Below are positions 15,205 through 23,394 of a stretch of DNA of 36,186 nt, piece by piece. A program made the position numbers and the translations under genes. Position 1 is the stretch's first letter. Each line of letters starts with the position of its first letter. Source of the DNA: an uncultured bacterium (GTDB taxonomy: Bacteria > Patescibacteriota > Minisyncoccia > Phycocordibacterales > PALSA-1337). The notes beneath the pieces are model-generated. The model ran no database searches. It was not told where the DNA came from and saw only the letters and a program-made list of their open reading frames with translations. The DNA is taken from assembly GCA_903900935.1 (NCBI GenBank), contig CAIUOX010000042.1:1-36186 (forward strand). The letters are read 5' to 3'.

Positions 15205-15912
15205 TTAATGCGCTAAAGATAATCCACGCACATTTTCAAATCCAGCACTATTCAGAGTGTTGATGGCTTCTCTCATAGTGCTTCCTGTAGTGATAACATC
15301 ATCAATAATAACTATTGGCATATGTTTTATTTCAGGATATATACCGAGAATGGTATTAGCCGTTTTTTCATTCATGTCAAAGATACCTTTTGAGCTTTTC
15401 ACGCGTTCGGAGCGATTTTTCAATGTATGTCGAGTGTCATGGTGAGTACGAATCAATAGGTTTCTAATAATAAGAATATTTTTATTTGTGTCTAGTTTCT
15501 CTACTTCATTGACGAGAAGATCACATTGATTGTATCCACGCTCCGCTCGTCTGCGACTGGTGATGGGCATAGCTACTAATGCCACTGAATATGTTTGTGG
15601 GATGTTTTGCGCAGTACCACCTGCACAAAGTTCTTTTTTGATATAACGTTGAAGTGCATATCCGCCAATAGTGATTGCATGTTGAGATTTTTTGTATTTT
15701 ATATTCCATACTAGCCTTGTAACTCTAGGATCTTTGTAAGCAAATAGTGAAATTGCTTCAGGTAATGGTATTGCGAGGCCAAAATAGCTCGGGGCCGATG
15801 GAAGAATGCCATATGCTTGTTCAGATGTATATGATAGAAGCTCCTTTTCTACTGTAGAAATAGGGAATAGCGCATCAATAGTTGTACGGTATATAATACT
15901 AAGGATATTCAT
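15205..15912 (-). CDS. comF: ComF family phosphoribosyltransferase-like protein
   Basis: 235 aa ending in a type I phosphoribosyltransferase domain with the PRPP loop 'VVIIDDVITTGSTMREAI' and the ComF landmarks 'VWNIKYKK', 'VAMPITSRRRAERGYNQCDLLVNEV' and 'RTHHDTRHTLKNRSERVKSSKGIF'. ComF proteins act in natural competence, possibly with PriA-linked handling of incoming DNA. The N-terminal four-Cys zinc finger usual for ComF/GntX is absent. The gene is divergent from pilM with a 28-nt gap holding both promoters, which fits a shared competence/pilus role (inference). Confidence 0.85.
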   Translation of the reverse strand: MNILSIIYRTTIDALFPISTVEKELLSYTSEQAYGILPSAPSYFGLAIPLPEAISLFAYKDPRVTRLVWNIKYKKSQHAITIGGYALQRYIKKELCAGGTAQNIPQTYSVALVAMPITSRRRAERGYNQCDLLVNEVEKLDTNKNILIIRNLLIRTHHDTRHTLKNRSERVKSSKGIFDMNEKTANTILGIYPEIKHMPIVIIDDVITTGSTMREAINTLNSAGFENVRGLSLAH

Positions 15913-15919
15913 AAATGCG

Positions 15920-15925
15920 ATTATA
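15920..15925 (-). promoter_or_regulatory. -10 box of leaderless comF promoter
   Basis: TATAAT on the minus strand with 7 nt to the comF ATG at 15912. Only 3 nt separate it from the opposing pilM -10 box. Confidence 0.65.
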
Positions 15926-15928
15926 CCT

Positions 15929-15934
15929 TATAAT
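15929..15934 (+). promoter_or_regulatory. -10 box of leaderless pilM promoter
   Basis: TATAAT with exactly 6 nt to the ATG at 15941. Any -35 contact would fall inside comF. Confidence 0.7.
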
Positions 15935-15940
15935 ATAGCT

Positions 15941-17047
15941 ATGGCATCATTCGGATCATTTTTATCATCTTTTTTCAAGAAGGAATCAAGTGTTCTTGGT
16001 ATAGATATAGGATCTTCTTCTGTAAAGGTAATTCAAATAAAGAAAAAACGCGGTCATGCAGTGCTTGAAACATATGGCGAGCTTGCTTTGGGTCCATATG
16101 CAAATATGGAGATAGGTCGTGCAGTTGCATTACCTCCAGATAGATTGATTGAAGCTATAAAAGACATATTGAAAGAAGCAAAAACAACTACTCTTGTGTC
16201 TGGTATAGCTTTGCCATTCTCTTCTAGTCTTATTGCATTCATAACTATTCCACCAGTTGGTGACAAACAAGTTGCTGATGTTGTTGCATTAGAAGCGCGC
16301 AAATATATTCCTGTACCACTCAATGAAGTTCTTCTTGATTATTCTATTATTCCTCGTGAAGATAGTTTTGTTACTGATGACTCTACAAAAACAGAAAAAC
16401 AAGGAAGAGATGTACTCGTTGTTGCTATCCATAATGAATATATAAATACATATCAATCCATCATGGTTGGTACCAAGCTGAACCCTCTCTTTTATGAAAT
16501 AGAGTTATTTAGTTCCATTCGCAGTGCTTTGGATCAAGGTATGAGCACCAGCATGGTTATAGATATGGGTGCACGCTCGACCAAGTTATATATTGTAGAG
16601 CGCGGAATACTTAGAGCCTCTCATATCATTAATAAGGGTAGCCAAGATATCACACTGACATTATCCAAGGCATTATCTATTTCGATAAGTGAAGCAGAAA
16701 ATATGAAACGAGTTTATGGTCTCAAGGGTGGCCCAGAGTACAAAGAGCTCACTGAGATCATTACTGTTAATCTAGATTATGTATTCTATGAGGCAAATTC
16801 TAGTCTGCTAAATTATCAGAAAAAATATGCCAAGAATGTCTCAAAAGTCATTTTGACTGGAGGTGGTGTTTTGCTCAAAGGATTCATCGATCTTGCAAAG
16901 ATCAGTTTTCAAACAGATGTCTCATATGCTGATCCTTTTGGAAAACTTGAAACACCAGCTTTTTTGGCTGAAGAGTTTACACAAGCTGGTCCAGAATTTG
17001 CCGTAGCTATAGGTGCGGCTATACGAGCCCTCTCCGAATTGGAGTAG
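15941..17047 (+). CDS. pilM: Type IV pilus assembly protein PilM (actin-like ATPase)
   Basis: The track ORF starts at 15806, but the ATG at 15941 (MASFGSFLSSFFKKESSVLG) is the right one: it follows a TATAAT by 6 nt and the earlier part overlaps comF. The 368-aa product has the actin-like nucleotide motifs 'LGIDIGSSSVKVIQIKK', 'MVIDMGARSTKLYIVERG' and 'VILTGGGVLLKGF', with the PilM SHS2 segment 'VVALEARKYIPVPLNEVLLDY'. PilM is the cytoplasmic ring protein that binds the PilN N-terminus. It heads the pilMNOP-B operon. Confidence 0.93.
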   Translation: MASFGSFLSSFFKKESSVLGIDIGSSSVKVIQIKKKRGHAVLETYGELALGPYANMEIGRAVALPPDRLIEAIKDILKEAKTTTLVSGIALPFSSSLIAFITIPPVGDKQVADVVALEARKYIPVPLNEVLLDYSIIPREDSFVTDDSTKTEKQGRDVLVVAIHNEYINTYQSIMVGTKLNPLFYEIELFSSIRSALDQGMSTSMVIDMGARSTKLYIVERGILRASHIINKGSQDITLTLSKALSISISEAENMKRVYGLKGGPEYKELTEIITVNLDYVFYEANSSLLNYQKKYAKNVSKVILTGGGVLLKGFIDLAKISFQTDVSYADPFGKLETPAFLAEEFTQAGPEFAVAIGAAIRALSELE

Positions 17048-17105
17048 TTGTGTTATACACAAGCTCTATGGCGAGATTCCTGATATACTTAAGGTGAATA
17101 TATTT

Positions 17106-17771
17106 ATGGAGACAAAATTTCAAACCTCATTTATTCCCAAAAAACAGCTCACTCAGGTGGGATCCAATGTCTCTGGATCACACTATGGTATTTCGGGCCT
17201 TTTTCTTTTGATTGCAAGTATTATATTTATATCTTCTCTTGCTGGAGTTGGTGGTACGTATTTTTGGAATGATCATTTGCTTGTTCTTCAAAACCAAGCA
17301 AAAAAAGATCTTGCAGCTCGTCAGCAAGAATTCAATATCAATAAGATTGAGGATTTAAAACAAAATCAAAATAGGATTGATTTGGCTAGTCAACTTATAC
17401 AAAACCACCTAGTACTCTCGGAGATTTTTGGTATTCTCGGTAGGTTCACAAGTGAGGAGGTTAGATTTATGAATCTTGATCTTTCTGCACCATCGGGACC
17501 AAATGCAATAAATGATAGCATCAAGATAACGATGCGAGGATATGGCACATCATTTCCAGCAGTTGCATTCCAGTCAGATGTGTTGAGTCAACTCAACAAA
17601 TACGGATTGAGAGAGAAGATAAAGAATCCAATACTTTCTGATCCATCACTCGATTCTACTGGTACTGTGTCTTTTGGTTTCAGTGCTACTATTGACGCAA
17701 AAAATTTCCTATACAAAGATTTTGTCGTAGCTTCGACTACGGATAGTCAGGTTTTGAATAACAATCAATAA
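17106..17771 (+). CDS. pilN: Type IV pilus inner-membrane protein PilN
   Basis: About 221 aa from the ATG at 17106 (METKFQTSFIPKKQL). The track start at 17013 overlaps pilM and gives an unlikely N-terminus. A short cytoplasmic tail ('FIPKK', the region expected to bind PilM) is followed by one membrane helix ('GLFLLIASIIFISSLAGVG'), a coiled-coil stretch ('QAKKDLAARQQEFNINKIEDLKQNQN') and an extracytoplasmic ferredoxin-like domain ('DSIKITMRGYGTSFPAVAFQSDVLSQL'). AAGGTGA about 10 nt before the ATG is one of the few Shine-Dalgarno-like sequences in the window, which suits an internal operon gene. Confidence 0.82.
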   Translation: METKFQTSFIPKKQLTQVGSNVSGSHYGISGLFLLIASIIFISSLAGVGGTYFWNDHLLVLQNQAKKDLAARQQEFNINKIEDLKQNQNRIDLASQLIQNHLVLSEIFGILGRFTSEEVRFMNLDLSAPSGPNAINDSIKITMRGYGTSFPAVAFQSDVLSQLNKYGLREKIKNPILSDPSLDSTGTVSFGFSATIDAKNFLYKDFVVASTTDSQVLNNNQ

Positions 17772-17775
17772 TCAT

Positions 17776-18348
17776 ATGAATCGCAATCTTTTAGCAATAA
17801 TTCTCTTGGGTCTCTCGATTGGTTTGTATTTTACATATACAGCCAAGAATGTTGAGGAGATCAAGGCGACCGGTATCGTCAATGATGGATATGATAAGAC
17901 TCTTTCTAGTGCAAAAGAGCTTATTAGGCTTCGCGACCAGGCCAATCAAGATTGGTTGAAGATTAGTCAGGCACATCAGGACAGATTGGCAAAGATGATT
18001 CCGAACACTGTTGACAATATTCGTTTGGTCATTGACCTCAATAGCATCGCAGTAAAAAATGGTTTTTCTCTGAAGAATATTCGAGCCTCAGCTTCATCTG
18101 ATCCAAAAAAGAGTTCTGTAGTAGCGAGACCATCTACCGGAGTTGGTTCAACTATAACTACTCCAACTCTTGATACTGTTATCGTTTCATTTAATACAAC
18201 AGCCCCATATCCCCAATTCATCAATTTCCTAAAGGATTTGGAGATGAGCCTACGTATCATGGACATAACACATATAACTCTTTCTGGAAGCGATACTGGA
18301 ACATATGATTTTGGGGTTGAGCTTAAGACGTATTGGCTCCGTCAATAA
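17776..18348 (+). CDS. pilO: Type IV pilus inner-membrane protein PilO
   Basis: 190 aa, beginning with a membrane helix ('LLAIILLGLSIGLYFTY'), then a coiled coil ('AKELIRLRDQANQDWLKISQAHQDRLAKMIP') and a ferredoxin-like domain ('LDTVIVSFNTTAPYPQFINFLKDLEMSLRIMDIT'), the typical PilO/GspM plan. It starts 4 nt after the pilN stop. PilO pairs with PilN on the outer face of the membrane to align the machinery. A Ser/Thr-rich, low-complexity linker lies at about residues 110-135. Confidence 0.8.
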   Translation: MNRNLLAIILLGLSIGLYFTYTAKNVEEIKATGIVNDGYDKTLSSAKELIRLRDQANQDWLKISQAHQDRLAKMIPNTVDNIRLVIDLNSIAVKNGFSLKNIRASASSDPKKSSVVARPSTGVGSTITTPTLDTVIVSFNTTAPYPQFINFLKDLEMSLRIMDITHITLSGSDTGTYDFGVELKTYWLRQ

Positions 18349-18355
18349 TATCACC

Positions 18356-18709
18356 ATGAATACTCAATCATCATCAAAAACATGGATTTGGATAGTCGCA
18401 ATAGTTGTTATTGGCGGAGCAGTATTCTTCTATTTCAATGGGAAAAGCATGACTCAAGATACGAGTACGATTGGACTCGCCCCAAACAATGGTCTTGCTG
18501 TTGATGAGTCCCAAGTTCTTTCATTGCTCAGTCAAATTAGCAATCTACATATACAGGCTCAGCTATTCCAAGATCCTGCATATCTTAAACTGAATGACTA
18601 TTCAGTTCCTATTCCTGAGAAAAATGTTGGTCGCCCAAATCCGTTTGCACCATTGCCAGGTGAAGTAAATAAATCAACAAAGACTCCTACCATCCCTGCA
18701 ACTCGCTAA
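18356..18709 (+). CDS. PilP-like pilus-locus membrane protein
   Basis: About 117 aa from the ATG at 18356; the track start at 18305 overlaps pilO. One N-terminal membrane helix ('TWIWIVAIVVIGGAVFFYF') is followed by a low-complexity linker and 'NVGRPNPFAPLPGE', recalling the NPF motif in PilP lipoproteins. There is no lipobox and the beta-sandwich domain that binds the PilQ secretin is missing. This fits a lineage without an outer membrane (inference). It sits between pilO and pilB with small gaps (7 and 9 nt), so it belongs to the operon. Confidence 0.65.
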   Translation: MNTQSSSKTWIWIVAIVVIGGAVFFYFNGKSMTQDTSTIGLAPNNGLAVDESQVLSLLSQISNLHIQAQLFQDPAYLKLNDYSVPIPEKNVGRPNPFAPLPGEVNKSTKTPTIPATR

Positions 18710-18718
18710 TATCCAATT

Positions 18719-20458
18719 ATGTCAGTTCTCGATATACTTATACAAAAGAAGCTGATCTCAAAAGATGATCTGAGTGAAGTACGCAAGCAGATGTCTTCTG
18801 GTGCGACTATTGACGAAGCACTTATTTCTCGTGGAGTAAAACCTGAAGATATTATTATTGCTCGTGGTGAATTTCTCAATATTCCAGTACGTTCTGTTAT
18901 AGAATCTTCAATACCATTTGAGGTTCTTGATTATATTCCAGAAGAGTCAGCTGTACACTATCATTTTGCTCCTCTTGCTATCAAAGATGGTGTACTTGAA
19001 GTTGGTATTGTTGATCCAAACAATATGGAAGCACACGATGCATTGAACTTCCTTGCTGCAAAAAAGAATATTCCTTACAAGGTATTTTTGATTACACTTG
19101 ATGATTTTGGAAAGGTGATTGACGCTTACAAGGGTATGACTGGAGAAGTGTCAAAGGCGCTTTCTGAGCTTGAGACAGAATTGTCTGTTGATACATCTGA
19201 TGTTATGACTAAGGAAGAGCTGAAAGCACAAAATACGCCTACTACCCCTAGAAAAGAAAATGAAAATGCAATCATTATTGAAGATGCTCCAGTCGTCAAA
19301 ATTGTTGCTACTATTGTCCGTTATGCGGTTGAAGGAGACGCTTCAGATGTGCATATTGAACATATGCGTGACAAGATCAGGGTTCGTTTTCGTGTTGATG
19401 GGGTTTTGAATACAAGTCTAGTGCTTCCTCCACAAGTACACTCTGCTGTAGTTGCACGTATCAAGGTGCTATCAAATATGCGCCTCGATGAAAAAAGAAA
19501 GCCTCAAGATGGGCGTTTCACTGCTCGTATTGATAGCCGACGTATCGATTTCCGTGTATCTACGTTTCCATCATATTATGGAGAAAAGGTTGAAATGCGT
19601 ATTCTTGACCAAGCAAAAGGTATTCGTACTCTAGATCAGATAGGTATGTCTCCAGAAAATCTAGTAATGCTTCGTGAAGCTATCAGCAAACCGTATGGCA
19701 TGATCTTGATCACTGGTCCTACTGGTTCTGGAAAATCAACAACACTCTACTCTATCTTGAATGAGATCGACCGCGAAGCATACAATGTTCTTTCACTCGA
19801 AGATCCAGTTGAGTATTCTATCGAAGGAGTGAGCCAATCCCAGGTGCGAGCAGATATAGGATATACATTTGCTGAAGGTTTGCGCACTACCCTTCGTCAG
19901 GACCCTGATATTATCATGGTTGGAGAGATTCGTGACAAAGAGACTGCCAAGCTAGCAGTTCAAGCTGCTCTTACTGGTCACTTGGTATTTTCAACATTGC
20001 ATACCAACAACTCTGCTGGTGTGATTCCTCGTCTCATTGACATGGGAGTTGATCCATATCTCATCGCTCCTACGCTTATTTTGTCAGTCGCTCAGCGTCT
20101 TGTGAGTGTCTTGTGTCCAGGAGGAGGAGAACTCATTCAAGTTGATGGAGGTATAAAGGCTTTGATAGATCGTGAATTTGAAGATCTTCCTGAAAAATAT
20201 CGAAGCAAAATAGCCATTGGAGATACGATGTATAGAATTAAACCAACACCTGATTGTCCGAAGGGAACTCGTGGACGCATGGCGGTCTTTGAGATGTTCA
20301 AGATGGACAAAGAAATTGAAGAAGTAATGGGAAAGTCTCCTACAGAAAATGAGATTATGAAGGTACTACGTAGCAAAGGCATGCTTACTGTCAAGAATGA
20401 TGCAATCCTCAAGGCATCACAAAAAATTATTCCATTTGAAGAAGTAACAAAACTTTAA
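18719..20458 (+). CDS. pilB: Type IV pilus extension ATPase PilB
   Basis: 579 aa. An N-terminal GspE/PilB N domain ('LDILIQKKLISKDDLSEV', 'IPVRSVIESSIPFEVLDYIPEE') is followed by the hexameric ATPase core: 'EGDASDVHIEHMRDKIRVRFRVDGVL', Walker A 'GPTGSGKSTTLYS', Asp box 'LEDPVEYSIEGVSQSQV', Walker B 'RQDPDIIMVGEIRD' and His box 'TGHLVFSTLHTNNS'. The zinc-binding tetracysteine of most PilB proteins is reduced to single cysteines ('LCPGGG', 'PDCPKG'), so that site is probably lost. PilB powers pilin polymerisation at the cytoplasmic side. Confidence 0.94.
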   Translation: MSVLDILIQKKLISKDDLSEVRKQMSSGATIDEALISRGVKPEDIIIARGEFLNIPVRSVIESSIPFEVLDYIPEESAVHYHFAPLAIKDGVLEVGIVDPNNMEAHDALNFLAAKKNIPYKVFLITLDDFGKVIDAYKGMTGEVSKALSELETELSVDTSDVMTKEELKAQNTPTTPRKENENAIIIEDAPVVKIVATIVRYAVEGDASDVHIEHMRDKIRVRFRVDGVLNTSLVLPPQVHSAVVARIKVLSNMRLDEKRKPQDGRFTARIDSRRIDFRVSTFPSYYGEKVEMRILDQAKGIRTLDQIGMSPENLVMLREAISKPYGMILITGPTGSGKSTTLYSILNEIDREAYNVLSLEDPVEYSIEGVSQSQVRADIGYTFAEGLRTTLRQDPDIIMVGEIRDKETAKLAVQAALTGHLVFSTLHTNNSAGVIPRLIDMGVDPYLIAPTLILSVAQRLVSVLCPGGGELIQVDGGIKALIDREFEDLPEKYRSKIAIGDTMYRIKPTPDCPKGTRGRMAVFEMFKMDKEIEEVMGKSPTENEIMKVLRSKGMLTVKNDAILKASQKIIPFEEVTKL

Positions 20459-20521
20459 ACAGTCAGTATTTTTTATTTTACTCCCCGTAAGACTAGTTGG
20501 GGTGTGGCATGTTATATTCAA

Positions 20522-20530
20522 TGTGGATAA
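20522..20530 (-). promoter_or_regulatory. Exact DnaA-box 9-mer upstream of the response regulator
   Basis: TGTGGATAA on the plus strand is TTATCCACA on the minus strand, identical to the consensus DnaA box. It lies 20 nt before the TATAAT at 20551, near where a -35 box would be. Binding is untested. Confidence 0.35.
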
Positions 20531-20550
20531 CATCAGCCTGATTTTTCCTG

Positions 20551-20556
20551 TATAAT
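20551..20556 (+). promoter_or_regulatory. -10 box of leaderless response-regulator promoter
   Basis: TATAAT with exactly 6 nt to the ATG at 20563. It starts a second transcript within the pilus locus. Confidence 0.7.
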
Positions 20557-20562
20557 AGATAT

Positions 20563-20967
20563 ATGTCTGATGCTATTCAAAAGAAGATCTTATGTATTGA
20601 TGATGACCGATTCCTTCTAGATATGTATGCTCTCAAATTTACCAAGGCTGGGTACCAAGTCAAGACATGTGATTCGACGCTTACCGCTCTCAAGATGATC
20701 AAGGAAGAAGGATATCAGCCAGATGTTATTACATGCGATATTGTGATGCCTGGAATGGATGGTTTGTCTCTTGTAGATGTACTACGCAAAGAGAATCTTG
20801 CTTCAAAAGCGGTGATTATAATGCTTACCAATCAGGGTACATCTGACGATGTTGCCAATGCGAAAAAATTGAATGTTGATGGATATATAGTCAAAGCAAC
20901 AGCTATTCCTTCGGAAGTGTTGGCAGAAGTTGAGAAAATTACAGCAAGTAAAAAATATAATCAATAA
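20563..20967 (+). CDS. CheY-like single-domain response regulator
   Basis: 134 aa forming only a receiver domain: acidic pocket 'ILCIDDDRFLLDMYA', phospho-acceptor Asp in 'DVITCDIVMPGMDGL' (about residue 59), Thr/Ser position 'VIIMLTNQGT' and Lys in 'GYIVKATAIPSEV'. It carries no DNA-binding output domain, so it should act by protein contact. It lies between pilB and pilT (5 nt before pilT), which suggests control of pilus extension or retraction, as PilG/PilH-type regulators do (inference). No histidine kinase is in the window. Confidence 0.92.
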   Translation: MSDAIQKKILCIDDDRFLLDMYALKFTKAGYQVKTCDSTLTALKMIKEEGYQPDVITCDIVMPGMDGLSLVDVLRKENLASKAVIIMLTNQGTSDDVANAKKLNVDGYIVKATAIPSEVLAEVEKITASKKYNQ

Positions 20968-20972
20968 TACGT

Positions 20973-22031
20973 ATGGATTACAAAAAAGAAATTCAAGATT
21001 TGGTGGATCTAGTCATCAATCAAGGTGCGTCAGATCTTCATTTGTCAGCAGGAAGAACACCTTTTGTTCGCATATCTGGTAGTCTTATTCCTTTGATGAA
21101 GCGTAAGGTGATCAGTGTTGAGGATATGAATGGTTTTTTTACAGCACTCGTTTCTGAACAGACAAAAAGCATATTGAATAAAGAGAAAAGTGCAGATTTT
21201 TCATATTCTCTTGAGAATGCTCGTTTTCGTGGCAATGCATATTTCCACCAAGGAAGCCTGTCAATTGCACTACGCCTGATTCCAAAAAATATTCGTACAC
21301 TTACTCAACTCAATTTACCACCGATTCTAGAATCGTTCACTAGAAAGGCGCAAGGTTTTTTTATAGTCGTTGGTCCAATAGGCAATGGAAAGACTACTAC
21401 GCTCGCAACATTGATTGATATGATCAACCAAACACGTTCTGCTCATATATTGACTATTGAAGATCCTGTTGAATATATGTTTGAATCAAAAAAGTCAATT
21501 ATTGATCAGCGAGAAGTTCGTGTTGATACTCCAGACTTCCAGAGTGCATTGACCGCTATGTTCCGTGAAGATATAGATGTGGTGATGTTGGGAGAGATGC
21601 GTGATATCAATACAATAGGAACTGCTGTAACTGCAGCGGAGACTGGCCACTTGGTCTTTTCAACTCTCCATACCAACAATGCTGCACAGACCATCAATCG
21701 CATTATTGATTCATTCCCACCAAATCAGCAAGATCAGATTCGTATACAGCTTGCAGGATCTTTGAATGGTATTTTCTCGCAACGTCTTATTCCACGTATA
21801 TCTGGTGGTCTTATTCCTGCATATGAATTACTTATAAATAACAATGCAGTTGCAAATCTAATTCGCGAAAAACGTATTCACGAGATTAATACCATCATTG
21901 AGACAAGCTCTCAGGAGGGTATGATTGATATGGATCGTTCATTGGCAGAATTGGTCCGCGCAGGAGAGATTACTGTTGAGAGTGCATATGTGCATTCTCA
22001 AAATCCAAAAACATTAGAACGACTTATATAA
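20973..22031 (+). CDS. pilT: Type IV pilus retraction ATPase PilT
   Basis: 352 aa, without the PilB-type N domain. It opens 'LVDLVINQGASDLHLSAGRTPFVRISG' as PilT does. Walker A is 'GPIGNGKTTTLATL' (the family norm is GPTGSGKSTT, but the P-loop pattern still holds), the Asp box is 'IEDPVEYMFESKKSII', Walker B is 'DIDVVMLGEMRD' and the His box is 'TGHLVFSTLHTNNAAQTINR'. The AIRNLIRE-like retraction motif appears as 'NNAVANLIREKRIHEI'. It depolymerises pili for twitching and DNA uptake. It lies 6 nt upstream of pilC. Confidence 0.93.
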   Translation: MDYKKEIQDLVDLVINQGASDLHLSAGRTPFVRISGSLIPLMKRKVISVEDMNGFFTALVSEQTKSILNKEKSADFSYSLENARFRGNAYFHQGSLSIALRLIPKNIRTLTQLNLPPILESFTRKAQGFFIVVGPIGNGKTTTLATLIDMINQTRSAHILTIEDPVEYMFESKKSIIDQREVRVDTPDFQSALTAMFREDIDVVMLGEMRDINTIGTAVTAAETGHLVFSTLHTNNAAQTINRIIDSFPPNQQDQIRIQLAGSLNGIFSQRLIPRISGGLIPAYELLINNNAVANLIREKRIHEINTIIETSSQEGMIDMDRSLAELVRAGEITVESAYVHSQNPKTLERLI

Positions 22032-22037
22032 ACTATT

Positions 22038-23249
22038 ATGTTATTCAATTACGAAGCTCTTGATGAGGCTGGCGTTCAAAAAACTGGATCAATTGATGCA
22101 GTTAATGTTGAAGTTGCCATTTCTTCTTTGCAGAGGCGTGGTTTGGTGCTCGCTTCAATAAAAGAGGCTCAAGGCGCAAGATCTATACTAACCAAAAATA
22201 TTGCCTTTTTTGAGCGTGTACCGATGAGAGATATAGTGATATTGTCTCGCCAATTGGCAACATTGTTCCAAGCTCAAGTTTCTGCATTGCGCGTGTTCCG
22301 TCTATTGAGTTCTGAAACAGAGAATCGCATATTAGGAGAGAAGCTTGAAATAATCGCTGATGATTTGCAGAGTGGAAACTCAATCTCGGCATCTCTTGCG
22401 AAGCATCCAAAGATCTTTTCTGAATTCTATATAAACATGGTAAAAGCCGGTGAAGAATCTGGAAAACTTGATGAGACATTTGTTTATTTGGCTGATTATC
22501 TGGAGCGTTCTTATGAGCTATCGTCAAAAGTCAGAGGTGCTCTTATATATCCAGCATTTATAGTTGTCACATTCGTAGTTGTTATGATACTTATGTTTAC
22601 TATGGTTATTCCGAAAATCAGTGAGATAATGACGCAATCTGGTCAAGAAATTCCAATATATACACAAATTGTCCTTGGTATTAGCAACTTCTTGGTTAGT
22701 TATGGCTTTATACTTTTGGGTATATTTGTAATTGTGGTCTTTGTAGTTATTCGATTCATTAGAACTCCTGTTGGACGCCTCGCATTTGATCAATTCAAGA
22801 TCTCTATTCCTTATGTAAGTACACTCTTTCGCAAACTATATCTTTCACGTCTCGCTGATAATATGGCGACCATGCTTGGCTCAGGTATCCCAATGGTAAG
22901 AGCACTAGAATTAACGTCAAATGTTATCAATAATAAAATATACGAGGGTATTTTGACCGAAGCAGTCTCAGCAGTCAAAGGAGGAAAGACTTTATCAGAG
23001 TCGCTTTCCAATAATCCACGCCAGATTCCAGGAATTATGACGCAGATGATGAAAGTGGGTGAAGAGACTGGTGAAGTTGGTACTATCTTGAAGACAGTCT
23101 CACGCTTCTATTCTCGTGAAGTTACCACAGCTATCGAATCTATCGTTTCACTTATTGAGCCACTTATGATTGTGCTACTTGGTGGTGGAGTTGCTGTATT
23201 GCTTGCATCTGTGCTTATTCCTATATACAACATCGCTTCAAGTCAGTAA
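22038..23249 (+). CDS. pilC: Type IV pilus platform protein PilC
   Basis: 403 aa with two GspF domains. The first runs from 'PMRDIVILSRQLATLFQAQVSALRVFRLL' to 'YLADYLERSYELSSKVRGALIYPAFI', and the second starts 'LYLSRLADNMATMLGSGIPMVRALELT' and includes 'PGIMTQMMKVGEETGEVGTIL'. Three hydrophobic membrane segments are seen, including the C-terminal 'PLMIVLLGGGVAVLLASVLIPIY'. PilC is the inner-membrane platform turned by PilB and PilT. REP copy A begins directly at its stop codon. Confidence 0.93.
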   Translation: MLFNYEALDEAGVQKTGSIDAVNVEVAISSLQRRGLVLASIKEAQGARSILTKNIAFFERVPMRDIVILSRQLATLFQAQVSALRVFRLLSSETENRILGEKLEIIADDLQSGNSISASLAKHPKIFSEFYINMVKAGEESGKLDETFVYLADYLERSYELSSKVRGALIYPAFIVVTFVVVMILMFTMVIPKISEIMTQSGQEIPIYTQIVLGISNFLVSYGFILLGIFVIVVFVVIRFIRTPVGRLAFDQFKISIPYVSTLFRKLYLSRLADNMATMLGSGIPMVRALELTSNVINNKIYEGILTEAVSAVKGGKTLSESLSNNPRQIPGIMTQMMKVGEETGEVGTILKTVSRFYSREVTTAIESIVSLIEPLMIVLLGGGVAVLLASVLIPIYNIASSQ

Positions 23250-23274
23250 CATATCGAGGTCAGACCTCGATATG
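23250..23274 (+). repeat. REP copy A (downstream of pilC)
   Basis: 11-bp perfect arms (catatcgaggt / acctcgatatg) around a CAG loop. The core CGAGGTCAGACCTCG is at 23255-23269 and is shared with five other loci to the right. Confidence 0.85.
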
Positions 23275-23277
23275 CTG

Positions 23278-23286
23278 TTATCCACA
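23278..23286 (+). promoter_or_regulatory. Exact DnaA-box 9-mer upstream of the major pilin
   Basis: TTATCCACA, 31 nt before the extended -10 box at 23318. It is the second exact copy in the pilus locus. Confidence 0.35.
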
Positions 23287-23314
23287 CCTTATAAATCCTT
23301 GATTTTTGGAGGGG

Positions 23315-23323
23315 TGCTATAAT
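23315..23323 (+). promoter_or_regulatory. Extended -10 promoter of the major pilin
   Basis: TGCTATAAT matches the extended -10 pattern TGnTATAAT. Unlike most genes here, the start codon is about 70 nt further on, so this mRNA has a real 5' leader, as might be expected for a strongly expressed, regulated gene. Confidence 0.6.
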
Positions 23324-23394
23324 AGTATCAATGACTCTTTATATGAGTTTGTTACATTATTAAAGATATTAATATTTATAAGTAATTTCATACT

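Noticed and set aside
20480-20505. CTCCCC...GGGGTG hairpin after pilB
   Set aside because: The short stem contains a mismatch and no T-run follows on either strand, so it is not a convincing terminator.
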